Positions 8,938-17,286 of a stretch of 64,000 bases of DNA are shown one piece after another. Position numbers and translations under genes: made by a program. Within the stretch, counting starts at the first letter, position 1; each line of letters begins with the position of its first letter. The notes under the pieces were generated by a model. The model was not told the origin of the DNA. It saw only the letters and a program-made list of their open reading frames with translations, and did no database searches. Source of the stretch: JADJPL01 sp040382095 (GTDB lineage: Bacteria; Bacteroidota; Bacteroidia; Chitinophagales; Saprospiraceae); the NCBI GenBank assembly GCA_040382095.1, contig JBEIGB010000009.1, forward strand, positions 1 through 64,000, in the 5' to 3' direction.

Positions 8938-10275
8938 ATGTACACACGCAGAAAATTCATCACGACCTCCGCACTTGCCGCAGGCGCCATAGCCTTCAGC
9001 GCTAAAAGCTACGCGAGGATTATCGGGGCTAATGACCGTGTCCGCGTAGGCGTCGTCGGATTTTCCGACCGGTTTAAATATTCCCTTTTTCCCCCTTTCT
9101 TTTCCCTTCAAAAGGAGTTAAACTTCGAAATGACCGCTCTGTCCGATATCTGGACCCGGCGTCGCGATGAAGGAAACGCCTTCCTCCGCGAAAAACTTGG
9201 CCGGGATATCAAGGTCTTTCCCAATAACGATGCCCTTTATGCTTCAGGGGAAGTGGACGCCGTATTCATCAGTACAGCGGACTTCCAGCACGCCCTCCAC
9301 ACCATTGAGGCGGTCGAAGCCGGCTGTGACGCCTACACGGAAAAACCCCTCGCAGAAACCATGGCCGATGCACGGGCAGTACTCAAAGCCGTGAAGGAAT
9401 CACAACGCATCGTACAAATAGGCTCCCAACGCCGGAGCGGCACAAATTACCACGCTGCCGCAGATTTTATCCAATCCGGAAAATTCGGGCCCGTCGTAAT
9501 GGTAGAGCTGATGTGGAATGTCAACCAGCCCGGGCGCTGGCGCCGCCCGGCACTGGTCAAAGACCTCAAAGCTTCTGACGTGGACTGGAAGCGCTACCTC
9601 CTGAACCGGCCTTACGTGGACTTTGACCCACGGAAGTTTATCGAGTACCGCTTGTTCTGGCCTTACTCCTCTGGTATTCCCGGCCAGTGGATGAGCCATC
9701 AGATAGATACGGTACATTGGTTCGCAAACCTCCCCCATCCCCGCAGCGCCGTGGCCAATGGAGGAATCTACCAATGGAAAGATGGCAGGGAAAACGCCGA
9801 TACCCTCACCGTCGTATTCGACTATGGCCCCTTGAACGATCCGGGTACAGGGTTCCAGGTGCAGTTTACCTCCCGCTTTTCCAATTCTGCGGGCGAGACC
9901 AAGGAACTCTACTACTCCAATGGAGGGATGATCAACCTCGACACCAACGAAATTTCGGATACCGGTGGCCTGCGTCAACAGGAAGCCGCAGCCATGGGCC
10001 TTTCCCCCAACCTGCTCCCTAAAATGAAACTCGAAGGAGACCGCGTCATTTATGATGCCAATACCGGAAGCGATACGCATACTTTTAACCACGTGCGCAA
10101 CTGGATGGAGTGTGTCCGTTCCAGGAAACAGCCCAACGCCCCGATTGAGGCCGGCTATCAGCACTCCATTGCGAATATTATGGCAACGGCAGCCTACCGC
10201 ACCGGACAACGCGTAACCTTTGACGAAGGCAAACAGGATATCCTGGCAGGAGGGAAAATCTGGAAACCCTATTGA
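8938..10275 (+). CDS. Tat-exported Gfo/Idh/MocA-family oxidoreductase (1)
   Basis: A 445-residue NAD(P)-dependent sugar oxidoreductase. The N-terminus has a twin-arginine signal (RRKF at residues 4-7 with an Ala-rich hydrophobic core ending SAKSYA). A Rossmann fold starts near residue 37 (VGVVGF) and the family EKP motif (TEKPLAET) is near residue 137. Export by Tat implies folding with bound cofactor before translocation, as in glucose-fructose oxidoreductase-like enzymes. It is probably a periplasmic glycoside dehydrogenase acting with the DUF1080 protein before it and the paralogue 3 bp after it. Substrate unknown. Confidence 0.88.
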   Translation: MYTRRKFITTSALAAGAIAFSAKSYARIIGANDRVRVGVVGFSDRFKYSLFPPFFSLQKELNFEMTALSDIWTRRRDEGNAFLREKLGRDIKVFPNNDALYASGEVDAVFISTADFQHALHTIEAVEAGCDAYTEKPLAETMADARAVLKAVKESQRIVQIGSQRRSGTNYHAAADFIQSGKFGPVVMVELMWNVNQPGRWRRPALVKDLKASDVDWKRYLLNRPYVDFDPRKFIEYRLFWPYSSGIPGQWMSHQIDTVHWFANLPHPRSAVANGGIYQWKDGRENADTLTVVFDYGPLNDPGTGFQVQFTSRFSNSAGETKELYYSNGGMINLDTNEISDTGGLRQQEAAAMGLSPNLLPKMKLEGDRVIYDANTGSDTHTFNHVRNWMECVRSRKQPNAPIEAGYQHSIANIMATAAYRTGQRVTFDEGKQDILAGGKIWKPY

Positions 10276-10278
10276 AAA

Positions 10279-11625
10279 ATGATGAACCGTCGCCGTTTTC
10301 TTAGCCGCACCTTGTTGGCCGGTGCAGGTAGCAGCCTTGCGCTCGCTGTTCCCCTGGAAGCCCGGGGCCCTTCTTCCATTTTTAAAAATGAGAAACTCAG
10401 GGTCGGGCTTATCGGTGCCAACGGTATGGGTTGGTCCAATATGAATGCCTTTCTGAAAGTCGCGGGCGTGGAATGTGCGGCCATCGCCGATGTTGACCTT
10501 GGCGTCCGGGAACGCCGTGCGGCAGATGCCGAAAAAATCCAGGGCTATCGGCCGAAATGCTTCAACGACTACCGGAAACTACTGGATCTCAAAGAAATTG
10601 ATGCCGTAATCATCGGCTCGCCCGACCACTGGCATTGTCTGCACCTTTGCGACAGCCTCGATGCAGGCAAGCACGCCTATTGCGAAAAACCGCTTGGCCG
10701 GACCATACAGGAATGCCAGGTCATGCGTTCAGTTGCTGCCCGAAACCCGGGGCTTCTCGTTCAGGTGGGTCAATGGCAACGCAGCGGTACCCATTACCGG
10801 GCCGCACTGGATTACCTGCGCAGCGGAAAGATAGGTACGGTGCGGATGGTAAAAACCTGGTCCTATGTTGGTTGGAAAAAACCTATCGCCCAGAAACCCG
10901 ACGCGCCCATCCCCGACGGGGTGGACTACGGTCTTTGGTTAGGTCCCGCTCCCAGCCGCCCTTTCAATCCAAACCGTTTCCATTTCGAGTTCCGGTGGTT
11001 CTGGGATTATGCCGGCGGGCTGATGACCGATTGGGGAGTCCACCAACTCGATATCGCCCTCGAGGGCCTTGGCCTCCAGGCCCCCGTTTCCGTTACGGCA
11101 GGAGGTGGTAAATTCGGATACCCCGATTCCCCCGCCGAAACGCCCGATACCATGCAGGCCATCTATACTTTCGATCGCTGCAATATCTCCTGGGAACATG
11201 TACTCGGCATCGGGGGCGGCCCTTATAACCGCGGGGAAGGCATCGCATTTGTCGGCAACAATGCTACCCTGGTGGTCAACCGGCAGGGATGGGCCGTATT
11301 GCCGGAGGCCGAAACAGGAAAAGACGGTCTGCGCTACCGTGCAGAAAAGATCCCCGATCAGGAAAAGCCGGCAAATGTTGATTATCTGCAACTGCACGTC
11401 CTGAATTTCCTCGACTGTATCGCAGGCCGTACTCCGGAACAGCTCAACTGCGGCATTGCCCAGGCCGCAAATGTAGCCATCAACAGTTGTATCGGCAATA
11501 TTGCCCAGCGCCTTGGCAGAAAAGTCTATTGGGACGCCAGCGCAGAACGGTTTGTACAGGACCCCGAAGCCGATGCGCTAATGGAAGCCCACTATGAAAA
11601 TGGCTGGTCGCTGCCCCGTATTTAA
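10279..11625 (+). CDS. Tat-exported Gfo/Idh/MocA-family oxidoreductase (2)
   Basis: A 448-residue paralogue of the preceding gene. It opens with MMNRRRFLSR, a twin-arginine motif followed by an Ala/Leu-rich core. The Rossmann motif VGLIGANGMG is near residue 41 and CEKPLGRT is near residue 135. The gap to the previous gene is only 3 bp, so the two are surely co-translated or co-transcribed, and they may form a pair with different sugar specificity. uxuA follows after 20 bp, linking this exported redox pair to the uronate pathway. Confidence 0.88.
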   Translation: MMNRRRFLSRTLLAGAGSSLALAVPLEARGPSSIFKNEKLRVGLIGANGMGWSNMNAFLKVAGVECAAIADVDLGVRERRAADAEKIQGYRPKCFNDYRKLLDLKEIDAVIIGSPDHWHCLHLCDSLDAGKHAYCEKPLGRTIQECQVMRSVAARNPGLLVQVGQWQRSGTHYRAALDYLRSGKIGTVRMVKTWSYVGWKKPIAQKPDAPIPDGVDYGLWLGPAPSRPFNPNRFHFEFRWFWDYAGGLMTDWGVHQLDIALEGLGLQAPVSVTAGGGKFGYPDSPAETPDTMQAIYTFDRCNISWEHVLGIGGGPYNRGEGIAFVGNNATLVVNRQGWAVLPEAETGKDGLRYRAEKIPDQEKPANVDYLQLHVLNFLDCIAGRTPEQLNCGIAQAANVAINSCIGNIAQRLGRKVYWDASAERFVQDPEADALMEAHYENGWSLPRI

Positions 11626-11645
11626 ATTCCCCAATCCCTCACTCT

Positions 11646-12821
11646 ATGGAAATAGCAATAAAAATGCACCAAACAATGCGCTGGTATGGCCCCAACGATC
11701 CCGTGAGCCTCTGCGACATTCGTCAGGCAGGCTGTCAGGGGGTAGTCACTGCCCTGCACCATATCCCATACGGGGAAGTCTGGCCAATTGCAGAAATCGA
11801 AAAGCGCAGGCAAATGATCCACGATGCGGGAATGCGCTGGACAGTCGTCGAAAGCCTACCGGTACACGACGATATCAAACGACAGACCGGTAACTGGCAG
11901 CAGTATATCGAACACTACAAAACCAGCCTGCGCAATTTATCTGCCTGCGGTCTGAAGGTAGTAACCTACAACTTCATGCCTGTACTCGACTGGCTCCGCA
12001 CCGATATCGAATACGAAATGCCCGATGGGAGCAAAGCACTCCGGTTTGAAAAAGACGCTTTTGCGGCCTTTGAGCTGTTCCTCCTCAAAAGACCCGGAGC
12101 GGTATCGGATTATTCACAGGAAGAAATCGCTGCGGCAAGGCACAGGTTCGAAACGATGACCCCCGAAGCAAAGACAACCCTTTTCCGCAATCTCCTGCTC
12201 GGCCTGCCCGGAAGCGATGATGCCTTCACGCCGGAGCAGGTATTAAGGGAATTAGACAAGTATCGCGGCATAAGTGCCGAACAGCTCAAGCGGCATTTGT
12301 TTGCCTTCCTTAAAGAAGTAGCCCCGGTAGCAGAAGCTAACGGGCTGCAACTGGCCATCCACCCGGATGACCCCCCCTACCCCGTCCTCGGACTGCCCAG
12401 GATCGTCAGTACCGAACAAGATCTGGCAGAACTCCTCGATGCCGTACCCATCATCGCTAATGGCCTTTGCTTCTGCACAGGATCCTTCGGTGCGCGACCA
12501 GACAATAATATCCCCAACATGCTCCGCCGGTTCGGTGGGCGGATCCACTTCCTGCATCTGCGCAATACCCGCCGGGATAATGCCGGAAATTTTTACGAGG
12601 CCGATCACCTGGATGGGGATACCGATATGGCCACGGTCGTCCGCGAAGTCCTGCACATTATGCAGCAGCGGGGTGCCTCCCTGCCCATGCGCCCCGACCA
12701 TGGCCATCAGATGCTCGACGACCTGAAAAAGACTACCTATGCGGGGTATTCCGCAATTGGCCGGCTACGTGGGCTCGCCGAGCTTCGCGGACTCGAAATG
12801 GGCCTGGCGGTTGCAATGTAA
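11646..12821 (+). CDS. uxuA: mannonate dehydratase
   Basis: A 391-residue UxuA-family TIM-barrel enzyme of normal length. It opens with MHQTMRWYG and has the metal and substrate-binding segments CFCTGSFGARPDN, HFLHLRN and MRPDHGHQ in the C-terminal third. It dehydrates D-mannonate to 2-keto-3-deoxygluconate using a divalent metal. It is the last gene of the susC-to-uxuA run. The product feeds kdgK and eda in this locus. Mannonate itself normally comes from fructuronate by UxuB, which is not recognisable in the window. Confidence 0.93.
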   Translation: MEIAIKMHQTMRWYGPNDPVSLCDIRQAGCQGVVTALHHIPYGEVWPIAEIEKRRQMIHDAGMRWTVVESLPVHDDIKRQTGNWQQYIEHYKTSLRNLSACGLKVVTYNFMPVLDWLRTDIEYEMPDGSKALRFEKDAFAAFELFLLKRPGAVSDYSQEEIAAARHRFETMTPEAKTTLFRNLLLGLPGSDDAFTPEQVLRELDKYRGISAEQLKRHLFAFLKEVAPVAEANGLQLAIHPDDPPYPVLGLPRIVSTEQDLAELLDAVPIIANGLCFCTGSFGARPDNNIPNMLRRFGGRIHFLHLRNTRRDNAGNFYEADHLDGDTDMATVVREVLHIMQQRGASLPMRPDHGHQMLDDLKKTTYAGYSAIGRLRGLAELRGLEMGLAVAM

Positions 12822-12979
12822 CGGCCCCCCTCCGCAGGCCTCGCCCGATATATGGACAAGCTGCGGCACAATTACGGCTATCGGATCCGATTTGAAAACA
12901 ATAATTTCCTGAAATACACGCAGGGGTTGGGTAAGGAGTCCTTTTTGTCACCGTATGCAGCTTACGCTGCCAAATAACA

Positions 12980-13125
12980 TTTTGAAAGGGCTGTCTCATA
13001 ATTATGGGGCTGTCCCGAAAGTTCTTTATTCTTCGGCGGCGCCAAATGAAAAGCCAGGGGCTTTTTACACAACTCCAGGACTTGTGAGGCAGCCTTTTCA
13101 AAACTTTCTTTCGCCGCCGAAGGTG
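12980..13125. repeat. MITE-like inverted repeat element between uxuA and lacI
   Basis: Outer arms 12980-13000 and 13083-13103 are imperfect inverted repeats (TTTTGAAAgGGCTGtCTCAta type). A second inverted pair, CTTCGGCGGCG at 13031 and CGCCGCCGAAG at 13112, is interleaved. There is no coding potential. Related motifs occur at 138-170, 28683-28749 and, as a remnant, near 46108. The element occupies most of the 450-bp gap between uxuA and lacI. The rest of the gap holds the lacI promoter and operator and otherwise shows nothing. Confidence 0.55.
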
Positions 13126-13225
13126 ACAAGTCTTTTTATATCGCCCCAAAATTTTGTGAAAATGCTTATTTTCCGATGATCAATTCGGGAAATAAGCGCA
13201 GGCACAAAATTTTTCTACAAAATAT

Positions 13226-13256
13226 TTTGTGTGTTTCAATTATTTTTTCATTTTTG
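13226..13256 (+). promoter_or_regulatory. lacI promoter candidate
   Basis: TTTG at 13226-13229, a 19-bp spacer and CATTTTTG at 13249-13256 fit the Bacteroidota -33/-7 pattern with one mismatch in the -7 box. The operator palindrome begins at the last base of the -7 box, an arrangement expected for autorepression. Confidence 0.5.
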
Positions 13257-13271
13257 TGCAAACGATTGCAC
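13256..13271. promoter_or_regulatory. LacI-type operator at lacI
   Basis: GTGCAAACGATTGCAC is a near-perfect 16-bp palindrome with the central CG typical of LacI-family operators. It lies between the candidate -7 box and the ATG at 13275, so binding would block transcription of the regulator gene itself. Confidence 0.75.
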
Positions 13272-13274
13272 TAA

Positions 13275-14294
13275 ATGAAAAAAGCAACGATCGGCAGTAT
13301 AGCAAAAGCGTTGAACATCACCCCCTCTACCGTATCCAGGGCACTGAACGACAATCCGCGCATCAGTGAGGAAACGCGGCGGTTAGTAAAGGCCACTGCC
13401 GAAAAGACTGGTTACCGGGTGAATGGGATTGCTTCGGCGCTGCGTTCCGGGCGTTCTTTCACCATAGGGGTAATCGTACCTACTGCCGACCGGAGTTTTT
13501 TTTCCAGGGTTGTAAGAGGAATCGAGGATATTGCAAGCAGCACCGCTTATAACGTCATGATTTGCCAATCTTACGACAGCCACCGGTCGGAATTGGAAAA
13601 TATCGCTGCGTTGATGCGTGCGCAAGTGGACGGGATACTCATGTCGAATGCCCGTGAGACGACAACTTATCAGCACCTGGAACAGCTCAAAAAACAGGTG
13701 CCGGTCGTTCTTTTTGACCGGGTCGTTTATCAGCCGGGGATTTCCACCGTTACCATAGATGATTTCCGTGGAGCGTACCAGGCCACTTCCCATCTTATAC
13801 AGCAAGGCTACAGGAGGATTGCCACCTTCACCTCCACCCAGCATCACCTCAATATTTACCGCGAACGATTGCGCGGATATCAGGAAGCCTTAAAAGACCA
13901 TTGTCTGCCTCTGCGCAGCGAATATATCCATTTCAATGACCTTACCCTGGAAGGTGGGACGCAGGGAGCGGTACATCTTTGGAACCTTCCGGAGCCCCCG
14001 GAAGCTATTTTTTGTGCAAGCGATTTTTCCGCCTTAGGAGCTATGCGTTATCTCAAATCCAAAAGCATTGTAGTCCCCACCGAAGTCGGTCTGGTAGGTT
14101 TTGCAAACGAACCGTTCACCGAATATGTCGAACCCGCCCTCTCGACGGTTAACCAGTATCCAATCGAAATGGGTCAGACGGCTACCAGGCTTTTCCTGGA
14201 GCAGATTGAATCCGAACAAGGTACCTTTTCAGAAAAGCATATCACCTTGAACGCCGAACTCATCGTACGGCAATCTTCTTTGCGCAACAACTGA
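13275..14294 (+). CDS. LacI-family transcriptional regulator
   Basis: A 339-residue LacI/GalR protein. The N-terminal helix-turn-helix occupies about residues 3-25 with the recognition segment TPSTVSRALND, followed by the hinge helix (about 48-58, GIASALRSGRS) and a periplasmic-binding-protein-like sensor domain (60-335). It probably controls the flanking uronate and SusCD genes, since three near-identical palindromes flank this gene and weaker copies lie at kdgK/susC and uxaC. The effector is likely a uronate or a pathway intermediate such as KDG or fructuronate (inference). No membrane segment or extra domain is seen. Confidence 0.92.
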   Translation: MKKATIGSIAKALNITPSTVSRALNDNPRISEETRRLVKATAEKTGYRVNGIASALRSGRSFTIGVIVPTADRSFFSRVVRGIEDIASSTAYNVMICQSYDSHRSELENIAALMRAQVDGILMSNARETTTYQHLEQLKKQVPVVLFDRVVYQPGISTVTIDDFRGAYQATSHLIQQGYRRIATFTSTQHHLNIYRERLRGYQEALKDHCLPLRSEYIHFNDLTLEGGTQGAVHLWNLPEPPEAIFCASDFSALGAMRYLKSKSIVVPTEVGLVGFANEPFTEYVEPALSTVNQYPIEMGQTATRLFLEQIESEQGTFSEKHITLNAELIVRQSSLRNN

Positions 14295-14309
14295 TTTTTT
14301 TATTTCAAT

Positions 14310-14325
14310 GTGCAATCGTTTGCAC
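14310..14325. promoter_or_regulatory. LacI-type operator upstream of ECF sigma gene (distal)
   Basis: GTGCAATCGTTTGCAC is the exact reverse complement of the lacI-proximal site at 13256-13271. It lies 60 bp before the sigma-factor start and 32 bp (about three helical turns) centre to centre from the next site. Confidence 0.75.
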
Positions 14326-14341
14326 AATTATTGATCGGGCT

Positions 14342-14357
14342 GCGCAAACGATTGCGC
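14342..14357. promoter_or_regulatory. LacI-type operator upstream of ECF sigma gene (proximal)
   Basis: GCGCAAACGATTGCGC differs from the lacI-proximal site only by two symmetric substitutions, which preserve the palindrome. The phased pair with the site at 14310 could allow cooperative binding on one face of the helix. Confidence 0.75.
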
Positions 14358-14385
14358 TGACAAAATAACACTAAAACCAAAAAAT

Positions 14386-14952
14386 ATGAACGCCGCAGAA
14401 ACAAATGTAAATTACACGCCGGCAGGAGTCAGGCAGCGGAACGAGGAATATATTTCTTTTGAAAAGATGTTCCAGCAGCATTACAACCCTCTATGCCGGT
14501 ATGCCTTGCGCTTTACCCAATGTCGGTTTACCGCCGAGGAAATCGTCAGCGAGGTATTTTTCAAAATGTGGAAAAACCGGGAAAGCCACAAAGTGCATAC
14601 TTCGGTTTACGGCTACCTCGTGTTTGCGACGCGCAACGCATGTATTGACTTTTTGCGCAGTAAAAGCCGAAGAGGCGGGCGGGCGGACGAACTCTGCAGT
14701 GAATTTCAGGCAAACGATGCCTCGCCCTCCGAGCTGCTCATCGGCAATGAAACACAACGATTAATCGAGCGCGCGATAGATTCCCTTTCCCCAAATTGTA
14801 AGCAGATTTTCCTGATGAGCCGCGATGCGAAAATGACCTATGCCGAGATCGCGGCCGCCATGGACTTAAGCATAAAAACAGTAGAAGCCCACATGAGCCG
14901 TACCCTAAAGACCCTGCGTGCACGTCTGCTGGAAGCCGACAAATCGTCCTGA
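14386..14952 (+). CDS. ECF-family RNA polymerase sigma factor, orphan
   Basis: A 188-residue sigma-70 factor of the extracytoplasmic-function type. Region 2 spans about residues 26-95 (FEKMFQQHYNPLCRYALRFT, then the DFLRSK DNA-contact segment). Region 4 spans about 125-180 (LSPNCKQIFLMSRDAKMTYAEIA, then the helix-turn-helix SIKTVEAHMSRTLKTLR). It resembles the Bacteroidota sigma factors usually followed by a FecR anti-sigma gene, but no FecR-like gene is next to it. Two LacI-type operators lie directly upstream, so its level may be set transcriptionally by the neighbouring LacI protein rather than by an anti-sigma factor. Targets are unknown; the susCD operon is a natural candidate. Confidence 0.92.
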   Translation: MNAAETNVNYTPAGVRQRNEEYISFEKMFQQHYNPLCRYALRFTQCRFTAEEIVSEVFFKMWKNRESHKVHTSVYGYLVFATRNACIDFLRSKSRRGGRADELCSEFQANDASPSELLIGNETQRLIERAIDSLSPNCKQIFLMSRDAKMTYAEIAAAMDLSIKTVEAHMSRTLKTLRARLLEADKSS

Positions 14953-15064
14953 GCGGCCAGCCGGAACGTAATTTTTGGAAGCCATCCGGTAACGGACGGC
15001 GATTTTGAGCCAGACATCCGTGAAACAGCACCAGCAAGCCGAATTTTTCCGTGCTAATCCCGCC

Positions 15065-15080
15065 AAACAATCGTTTTATT
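15065..15080. promoter_or_regulatory. weak LacI-type operator candidate upstream of uxaC
   Basis: Contains the 9-bp core CAATCGTTT shared with the strong operators (9 of 16 positions overall) and lies 75 bp before uxaC. Only the left half and core are conserved, so binding would be weak if real. Confidence 0.35.
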
Positions 15081-15155
15081 ACTAACTTCAAGCTATTGAA
15101 CCTCAATCGGCCTTCAGGCCCTTAGGTCCAGTCGCTCCTAATAAATTGTTTTTTC

Positions 15156-16577
15156 ATGCCCTTTCTCGACAATAACTTTCTTCTGGAGACTTCCCAGGCG
15201 CAGCAGCTTTACCACAACTACGCTGCAGATATGCCTATTATAGACTACCACAACCACCTTTCGCCACAGCAGATTGCAGAAGACAAAGTTTTTGAAAACC
15301 TCACCCAGATATGGCTTGCCGGCGACCATTACAAGTGGCGGGCCATGCGTGGCCTGGGTATCTCTGAAGCGTACTGTACCGGAAATGCCAGCGATTGGGA
15401 AAAATTTGAAAAGTGGGCCTTTACCGTGCCTTACACCATGCGCAATCCGCTCTACCACTGGACACACCTTGAGCTGAGGCGCTACTTTGGAATAACTACG
15501 CTACTCTCTCCAAAAACTGCCCGGGCGATTTACGAACAGGCGGGCGAAATGCTCCAAAAGCCTGAATTTTCAGTACGCAACCTGTTGCGGCGTATGAACG
15601 TCCGTATCCTCTGCACCACCGATGACCCAACAGATTCGCTGGAATGGCACAGCGTGCTCGCACAAGACCCGGAGCTGGGCTTCACCGTATTGCCCGCCTT
15701 CAGACCCGATAATGCAATGGCCATATCAAACCCCGCCAGCTTCAATGCGTGGACAGATAAGCTCTCCGAACGCACAGGGACGCGCATCGAGCATTACGAC
15801 GATTTCCTGACGGCATTGAAAGACCGTCACGATTTCTTTGCTCAGCATGGCACCTGTATCAGCGACCATGGCCTGGAACATCTCTATGCCGTACCTTTTT
15901 CACCTAAAGTAGTTGAGGACACCTTTCGAAAGCTACGCGCGGGGGACCGCCCCGGCGACGATGAAGCACTGCAATTCAAGAGTGCTTTGCTCTACGCATT
16001 CGCTGTCTGGGACTGGGAAAAAGGATGGGTCCAGCAATATCATCTGGGCGCGATGCGCAATAACAACACGCGGGCCATGCATACGTTAGGGGCGGACACT
16101 GGCTGGGACAGCATTGGGGACTATTCTCAGGGACAAGCTTTGACGCGTTTTCTGGACAGTCTCGACAAAGACAATAAGCTTGCGAAAACCATTCTTTACA
16201 ACCTCAACCCGGCTGACAATGCGCTCATAGCCTCCATGACCGGTAATTTCAACGATGGCAGCATACCTGGTAAAATCCAGTTTGGCTCAGGCTGGTGGTT
16301 TCTCGACCAGAAAGACGGTATGGTGCAACAAATGAATGCCCTATCCAACATGGGGCTGCTCAGCCAGTTTGTCGGAATGCTCACCGACTCGCGCTCCTTC
16401 CTGTCGTACCCACGGCACGAATATTTCCGAAGGATTCTTTGCAACTTATTTGGAACGGAAATCGAACGCGGCGAATTGCCGGAATCGGAAACCGAATGGA
16501 TCGGGGAGCTGATCAGGGATATCTGCTATCGCAACGCCAGGCGCTATTTTGGGTTTACGAACCTTCCAGTGCTTTAA
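15156..16577 (+). CDS. uxaC: glucuronate/galacturonate isomerase
   Basis: A 473-residue UxaC-family enzyme of the amidohydrolase superfamily and of normal length. It has the metal-binding IDYHNHLSP motif (His32, His34) near the N-terminus, CTTDDPTD in the middle and HEYFRRILCN near the C-terminus. It interconverts D-glucuronate with D-fructuronate and D-galacturonate with D-tagaturonate in the cytosol. It is the first gene of the uxaC-eda-exuT-uxaB run. The eda start lies 68 bp after its stop. Confidence 0.95.
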   Translation: MPFLDNNFLLETSQAQQLYHNYAADMPIIDYHNHLSPQQIAEDKVFENLTQIWLAGDHYKWRAMRGLGISEAYCTGNASDWEKFEKWAFTVPYTMRNPLYHWTHLELRRYFGITTLLSPKTARAIYEQAGEMLQKPEFSVRNLLRRMNVRILCTTDDPTDSLEWHSVLAQDPELGFTVLPAFRPDNAMAISNPASFNAWTDKLSERTGTRIEHYDDFLTALKDRHDFFAQHGTCISDHGLEHLYAVPFSPKVVEDTFRKLRAGDRPGDDEALQFKSALLYAFAVWDWEKGWVQQYHLGAMRNNNTRAMHTLGADTGWDSIGDYSQGQALTRFLDSLDKDNKLAKTILYNLNPADNALIASMTGNFNDGSIPGKIQFGSGWWFLDQKDGMVQQMNALSNMGLLSQFVGMLTDSRSFLSYPRHEYFRRILCNLFGTEIERGELPESETEWIGELIRDICYRNARRYFGFTNLPVL

Positions 16578-16645
16578 TAATAGAATTTTCTGCTGAGCGC
16601 AAAGCACTTTCTTTCTACACAACCCTGGGAAAATATGATTCAAGT

Positions 16646-17275
16646 ATGCGCGAAATACTTCAACAAGCACCGATTGTGCCTATTTTTTATGATGCGGACG
16701 CCGAATATGCCCGGCAAGCCCTGCAGGCCTGTTATGATGGTGGTCTGCGCACTTTCGAGTTCACCAAACGCGGGCCTGCTGCATTTGAGGTATTTGCGGC
16801 TTTAAGGGCGTATTCCAAACGCTGCTGCCCGGGGCTGTTGCTCGGCATAGGTACACTTTTTGACCCGGTTGATGCCTCCAGGTTTATTCAGTTAGGTGCA
16901 GATTTTATCGTCCAGCCAGTGTGTACCCCGGCAATTGGGGCCCTTTGCCTGGAAGCAGGCATCCCCTGGGTACCCGGTGCCCTCACGCCCGGGGAAATAT
17001 GGACGGCGTGGGAAGGTGGCGCTTCGATCGTGAAAATATTTCCGGGGAACGCTATCGGCCCGGATTATATCCGCGCGCTGCGCGGACCGATGCCCGACCT
17101 ACCGCTCATGGTTACCGGGGGAGTGGCGCCGGAGGCCCGGGCCATCCGCTCCTGGCTGAGTGCGGGCGCACTGGCGGTCGGGATCGGCGCCCAGTTGTTC
17201 AAAGGGCACCAACCTGGTAACCAGGCAGCTTTATCCGCTTTTATTGCCCGTTTGGTCAGCGATATAAATATTTAA
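16646..17275 (+). CDS. eda: KDPG/KHG aldolase
   Basis: Start chosen at 16646 (MREILQQAPIVPIF), giving 209 residues, the normal size. The open frame extends upstream into uxaC but shows no homology there. It is a class I aldolase TIM barrel with Glu38 (FEFT segment), the phosphate-binding region GIGTL and Schiff-base Lys130 in the SIVKIFPG motif. It cleaves 2-keto-3-deoxy-6-phosphogluconate to pyruvate and glyceraldehyde 3-phosphate, the last step of the uronate route. The next gene, a transporter, begins 11 bp later. Confidence 0.92.
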   Translation: MREILQQAPIVPIFYDADAEYARQALQACYDGGLRTFEFTKRGPAAFEVFAALRAYSKRCCPGLLLGIGTLFDPVDASRFIQLGADFIVQPVCTPAIGALCLEAGIPWVPGALTPGEIWTAWEGGASIVKIFPGNAIGPDYIRALRGPMPDLPLMVTGGVAPEARAIRSWLSAGALAVGIGAQLFKGHQPGNQAALSAFIARLVSDINI

Positions 17276-17286
17276 AAAGAAAAACC

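Noticed and set aside
9400..10209. 269-codon minus-strand frame inside the first Tat-exported oxidoreductase
   Set aside because: Shadow of a strongly supported gene, with no signal, motif or separate promoter.
16295..16645. N-terminal extension of the eda frame overlapping uxaC
   Set aside because: KDPG aldolase homology begins at 16646 and the remaining 209 residues are already full length.
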